The notes beneath the pieces were generated by a model that saw only the letters and a program-made list of their open reading frames with translations, was not told the DNA's origin and made no database searches. Made by a program: the position numbers and the translations under genes. DNA of 64,000 nt from Seiridium cupressi. Lineage: Eukaryota > Ascomycota > Sordariomycetes > Amphisphaeriales > Sporocadaceae. Shown here in pieces: positions 60,276-64,000 of the stretch; positions within the stretch are counted from its first letter, which is position 1, and every line of letters starts with the position of its first letter. The DNA is taken from NCBI GenBank assembly GCA_036674765.1, contig JARVKI010000136.1, positions 1 to 64,000 on the forward strand, given 5' to 3'.

Positions 60276-61760
60276 TATTTCGCACCCACAGTCATCGACG
60301 ACGTCGACAGGAGAACCCCAGAGACTCGGGCACTGGGGCGAATGCACTTAAGAAGCAGCTGGAGCCTTGCAAGGCATGATGATCGAGCCCTGCCAAGACG
60401 GCAGGGCCTCGAACGACCCCAGCTGCGGGGCCCCTTCACAAGCCAGGGAATTGCGGACTGCAGACGCCGGCACAGGCATTCATTGGAAGATATTCGCCCA
60501 TGCTGCAGCGGAGCAATCCTAAATGACCCAACACCAATCTCGTCAACGTATGCCAAGGCCGCTTGTTGATTCAAACTTGGCACCCACACGGAAACCGGCA
60601 CAAGTTAAGTCTAAATATCAAGGGCACGGCGAAAGAACCACTACACGCGCTTAAATTGCGGATCCTCAATCGGCGATTGTAACCTTCGAACAACATTTCA
60701 GTATCATGATAAAGTTATCGATCTCCGCATTCTCCAGAATATCGAGCATTGCGTCAAGATTCGTTGGCAAATGCGACTCGACTCGCGCAGGGAACATTGG
60801 GCTTTCTGCTTACGGGTCTGCCAGAAGGCCCTTCCAATCCCGAGAGCCATAAATATCGATGCAGTGTCCTTGTACAGACGTCAAAATACCGTGTTCTATC
60901 TGCCGAGCAGGTGTCAACAATTGATTGCCATGTGCTACCGCCTATCATGATTGCGCAATGTCTGCTCTATAGGATTGCAGAAGTATAACTTGACAAGTGC
61001 TCGCTGTTGAAACGAAGGATATGAGCATCACAGGCAAACGAGTATTGTGCGAAGAGCTTCCTCCATATGGCTCAACATCCTCTCCCGGGGTTGTTCACGT
61101 CGACCATAGGTTTCCTGTTCTTTCGAGGCACGGAACTGGATTGACGAATGAACATGATGACCACTTGTTCTGTCGACGGGTGCTCTCTCCGGCGAACATT
61201 CAACGTAGCCAAGCCCGTGATACCGAATGAGGCTCTGGGTTATGCAAGATTCCTATGGGAGGAGCTGTATAGTCAGTCTGTATAGCTCGAACCCGCCTAC
61301 TCGTCTCTAGGGCGGGTCACGTAACTCTGGGCAGAACATCGAACAGCCCCGTCGGTAAGAATCCATCGTTATCGAACGAAGTGAGTATAGTTATAGTCAG
61401 CATACTATTGCGAGGGGTCAAATAATCAGTCCTCCATTCGGGGTACTCACAATAACTGCCAGACCAATTAGTAGACGCCGTCAGAGCTCTCGGTGCTGCA
61501 ATACTGGAGAGACCTGTTTGTTATTGTACGTCAGATTCTGCGTACATAGGGCTAATATGACATTTCACGTAGCTTTATGTCATTATGGAGAAAATTTGTA
61601 GGTTTCCCCTAACGTTTTGTTTGTCATTTCTTTTCTGTGTCTGTTCCTGCCTACCCAACTATCCGGGCATCTGTGGCTCGGCACACGGTCGCAATGCAAA
61701 AAGAGCGACTCGCCTTGCTAATTCCCATAGCCGTGTAGTCATCGGGCTTATCATCCATGT
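60276..61760. other. Intergenic region
   Basis: About 1.5 kb. The first part is the promoter of the SGNH hydrolase gene. Frames such as 60,342-60,569 and 61,585-61,827 show no domains; the latter contains a hydrophobic stretch but no further support. Confidence 0.55.
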
Positions 61761-61973
61761 CTATTTGCCGTTGATGCTGCTCTGGTATCTATCTACGTCT
61801 TCGCCATTTGGATCCGAGAGACTGTGACCGTAGTTGGTGCCGTGTCCCGAATAAGAATTGCCAAGGATAGCCTTGTACCATGTAGCCCTCGCATATTGTG
61901 CTGTAGCTGGGTTGATCGCGTCTGACCTAACGTTTAAGTCGGATTGGTAACCCGCATCTAAAAATTCAGACAT
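61761..61973 (-). CDS. Small hypothetical protein
   Basis: 70 residues from a true ATG at 61,973. The upstream sequence on the coding strand is rich in CCAA/ACC words (ccaagccaaccaacgtcgtt), typical of fungal 5' untranslated leaders, and gives the ATG a good context (acctacaATG). The protein is soluble, Ser/Asn/Tyr/Gly-rich and without Cys (NSYSGHGTNYGHSLSD). No family was recognised and no intron is evident. Confidence 0.4.
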   Translation of the reverse strand: MSEFLDAGYQSDLNVRSDAINPATAQYARATWYKAILGNSYSGHGTNYGHSLSDPNGEDVDRYQSSINGK

Positions 61974-63003
61974 TGTAGGTTCTAGAGAAGCCTAGTTTCT
62001 GAAGTCGATTGGTGGTAACGACGTTGGTTGGCTTGGTGTCTGTGGATTGACGGTCCTGAAAGAGTATCTCAACCGTCAAGTCTGAGATTCATAGATATGC
62101 TAATATCTGACGTCTATTTACTGCTGGCTTTTGGTGACTGAGATCCCGTAGAGTCACTAAAGTTCACTGACACTCGAGCTGTTTGATGAACGAGTCTCGT
62201 ATAAACTGATTATTTATTCGCATTCGCTCCGACCCTCCTGGGCTTTGTAGGCCAACCAGCTTATTGATAGAGGGAACTACAGCCTATAAGGACCCGCAGC
62301 ATAGTCGCGTACGTACATGATCGAAGGGTAATTAATAGCACTGCAGCTGAATTTGAAGTTCAATGGTAGCGTGTGATGGTCCTTTGAACGAACCATTGCG
62401 TCTGCTAGTGATTTGGGCAGTGTTTCGAGCACACCAGACGTATATTCAGTGCCCAGAGAACTCAGTCTCACCCTTTCATCATGGAGTCGCACACGGATGC
62501 ATGTGCTCGGAGTTTAGGTACGATATGATGACGAAAGATAGTGTTGGTGGCAGGCAGGGGCTACGTTCGTAAAATGTGGCAAGCTATATTTGCTCTTGAG
62601 CAGTACCATTTACTACAGTATCCCAGATCTCATCAAACCAAGTGTTGAGGCAAGCTAAAACCATGTGATTTTTACTGCATGGTCCGCGACGAGTCAGATG
62701 GCCGCCTCCTGAACATATTACGCACGTTTCAGTCATATCAGATACATGCCATTCTTGCTCAAACAAGCAACTTAGAGGACCGAAAATTATGAGAATCTTT
62801 TTTAATTAAATACATAGAGGCATGAACATGTAGATTCGGCGATGTGGCCGACCTCACGGCATTCGTAAGAGCACGGTAGTATTAGTCAGTTTTGGGCGAT
62901 AGCACAACCCCGATATTTTGACAAAGGTGGAGTGTCGGAATACGTGAGCTTGACTAGAATAAGCAGAATCTGCCACAACAGCAAATCAGCTACCTTCTCC
63001 ACT
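61974..63003. other. Intergenic region
   Basis: About 1 kb upstream of the tRNA gene with no convincing protein gene. The minus-strand frames at 62,277-62,492 and 62,584-62,766 lack good starts or known motifs. Confidence 0.55.
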
Positions 63004-63090
63004 GCCCGCTTGGCATAGTGGTATTGCGTCGCACTCGTAAGAAATACGTGCGTCATGCGAAAGTCGGCGGTTCAATTCCGCCAGCGGGCA
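63004..63090 (+). tRNA. tRNA-Thr (anticodon CGT), with intron
   Basis: A cloverleaf can be folded: acceptor GCCCGCT/AGCGGGC with discriminator A at 63,090; D arm GCA...TGC; anticodon stem TCGCA/TGCGA; T arm GGCGG TTCAATT CCGCC. The anticodon is CGT at 63,036-63,038. An intron of 15 nt (63,040-63,054) follows position 37, the canonical place for nuclear tRNA introns. It decodes ACG. Confidence 0.93.
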
Positions 63091-63620
63091 TACGTTTTGC
63101 CATTTGTATGCATGGGGACTCTCATACTGGAAGTGGGCATTTATTTTATTGTTTTAGGAGGATTCGTGGCGGACGTGGTCATATATCCTGTAGTTGTCCG
63201 TCATCATACCTAGCATACTGTTATATGGGAGTTGCATGTAATGAGCATAATGTAGAATATAACAGAGGGGCTTTTGGACTGGGTGTTTGTTTATTTTTGA
63301 GTGTTATAAGAAACGTGTACATAGAGACAACATATATAGTATGAATAGCCAATAAGTATAGTCACTGGGGAAATGCAATAATATACGACCCGTTTCCGTC
63401 AAAATATGCCCACCATCAAGTCCAAGTCTTAAGATCCCTGTTCTGTATTCAGGTACCCGTGGGCCGCCTAGACATGGTTGACGTAGGCAGCTGATTGAGC
63501 CTGCAGCGCTGCGCCGCTTATCTGACATGTCCACTATCTCGCTCCCTCCCTGGGTCGAAGCCTCCTCCAGGCGTTGGACCTTTCCTCCTCACCCAATTCG
63601 AAACATGTCGTACCGACACG
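63091..63620. other. Intergenic region
   Basis: About 530 bp between the tRNA and the alpha/beta hydrolase gene. The T-rich stretch soon after the tRNA (ttattttattgtttt, 63,140-63,154) may end Pol III transcription. The last 100 bp are pyrimidine-rich (ctccctccc), as in many fungal promoters. Confidence 0.6.
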
Positions 63621-64000
63621 ATGCTGCCGAAGCCTTCATTGTGCTTCACCATTCCCAGCATACATGACCACACCAAACTCGAATGCCGAGTCTTCCATCC
63701 CGCCAGCTTGAATTCACCGTCCGCCGCTGCCCTGCCATGGGGCCGACACGTCGCAGTTGTTGCGCATCCGTACGCGCCGCTGGGAGGATGCTACGATGAT
63801 CCAATCGTGGATCTAGTGGCAGGCACACTTCTGCAATTGGGTTTCATGGTCGCAACGTTCAACTTCAGGTCAGTGGGTGCATCGAGTGCGTTGTGCGTCG
63901 TGCCGCATGCTGCCGATGGCCGTGGATCTGTCGCACTTGAAAGGGCCAGAAGCTAACGAGACTACTTGACATAGAGGCGCCTCAGGAGCCCGCACATCAT
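63621..64000 (+). CDS. Alpha/beta hydrolase, 5' part (runs off the window)
   Basis: The start is the in-frame ATG at 63,621. Exon 1 (63,621-63,868) encodes 82 residues, an intron of 106 nt follows (63,869-63,974; donor GTCAGT, branch GCTAAC, acceptor CATAG), and exon 2 continues past 64,000. The visible part has the N-terminal core of the alpha/beta hydrolase fold: VAVVAHPYAPLGG (about 44-56) with the oxyanion His-Pro, then GFMVATFNFRG, where the Arg codon is rebuilt by the splice. This resembles the short hydrolases of the COG2945 type (HPHP...GG / FNFRGVG). The nucleophile and the rest lie outside the window, so substrate and full length are unknown. Confidence 0.85.

Overview
The window is nuclear DNA of a filamentous ascomycete (Pezizomycotina). 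Supporting signs are short 50-110 nt introns with GTRNGT donors and CTAAC-type branch points, a QDE-2/SMS-2-class Argonaute, a fungal-type cellulose-binding module (CBM1), a MARVEL-domain protein, a GMC alcohol-oxidase-like enzyme, and a large AT-rich block bearing the marks of repeat-induced point mutation (RIP). The species cannot be named from the sequence.

Positions 1-33,700 form one block of very AT-rich repeat DNA. By eye CA and TG dinucleotides are scarce, TA is in excess and CG survives, which is the RIP signature. No intact gene remains there, but fossils can be read. A Ty1/Copia-type LTR retrotransposon on the minus strand (12,150-19,672) keeps two LTRs, a near-matching 5-bp target duplication, an integrase relic with D-35-E spacing and a reverse transcriptase relic. 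A Ty3/Gypsy retrotransposon on the minus strand (23,724-30,352) keeps LTRs and readable RT, RNase H and integrase relics with RIP-type changes at catalytic codons. The Gypsy element sits inside one arm of an inverted repeat whose uninterrupted partner lies at 20.9-21.2 kb. The block also holds two families of about 400-bp terminal-inverted-repeat (MITE-like) elements, long degraded direct repeats, a solo LTR, a (TTTTAG)n array containing a 100-N assembly gap, and an unidentified relic reading frame near 3.5-4.0 kb.

The composition changes abruptly at about 33,700. The first 2.3 kb of normal DNA carries two related but frame-broken genes flanking a gene that looks like the C-terminal part of the DUF6601 membrane-protein family. 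After a spacer comes a two-exon Argonaute gene (minus, 37,160-40,022) with a complete predicted slicer tetrad. Then follow a two-exon MARVEL protein, an acidic orphan with a duplicated tryptophan motif, a small probable mitochondrial/membrane protein, a four-exon secreted CBM1 protein, a four-exon GMC oxidoreductase, a histidine-phosphatase-family protein, a four-helix membrane protein, a small Ser/Ala-rich protein, a three-exon membrane-anchored SGNH hydrolase, a small possible gene, an intron-containing tRNA-Thr(CGT), and the 5' part of an alpha/beta hydrolase that runs off the window.

The genes do not form an obvious biosynthetic cluster; spacing and strands look like ordinary fungal gene order. 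The most notable association is positional: an apparently functional RNA-silencing nuclease gene lies about 3.5 kb from a large block of transposons inactivated by RIP. Long intergenic stretches (for example 45.7-48.1 kb and 52.3-55.5 kb) show no convincing gene.
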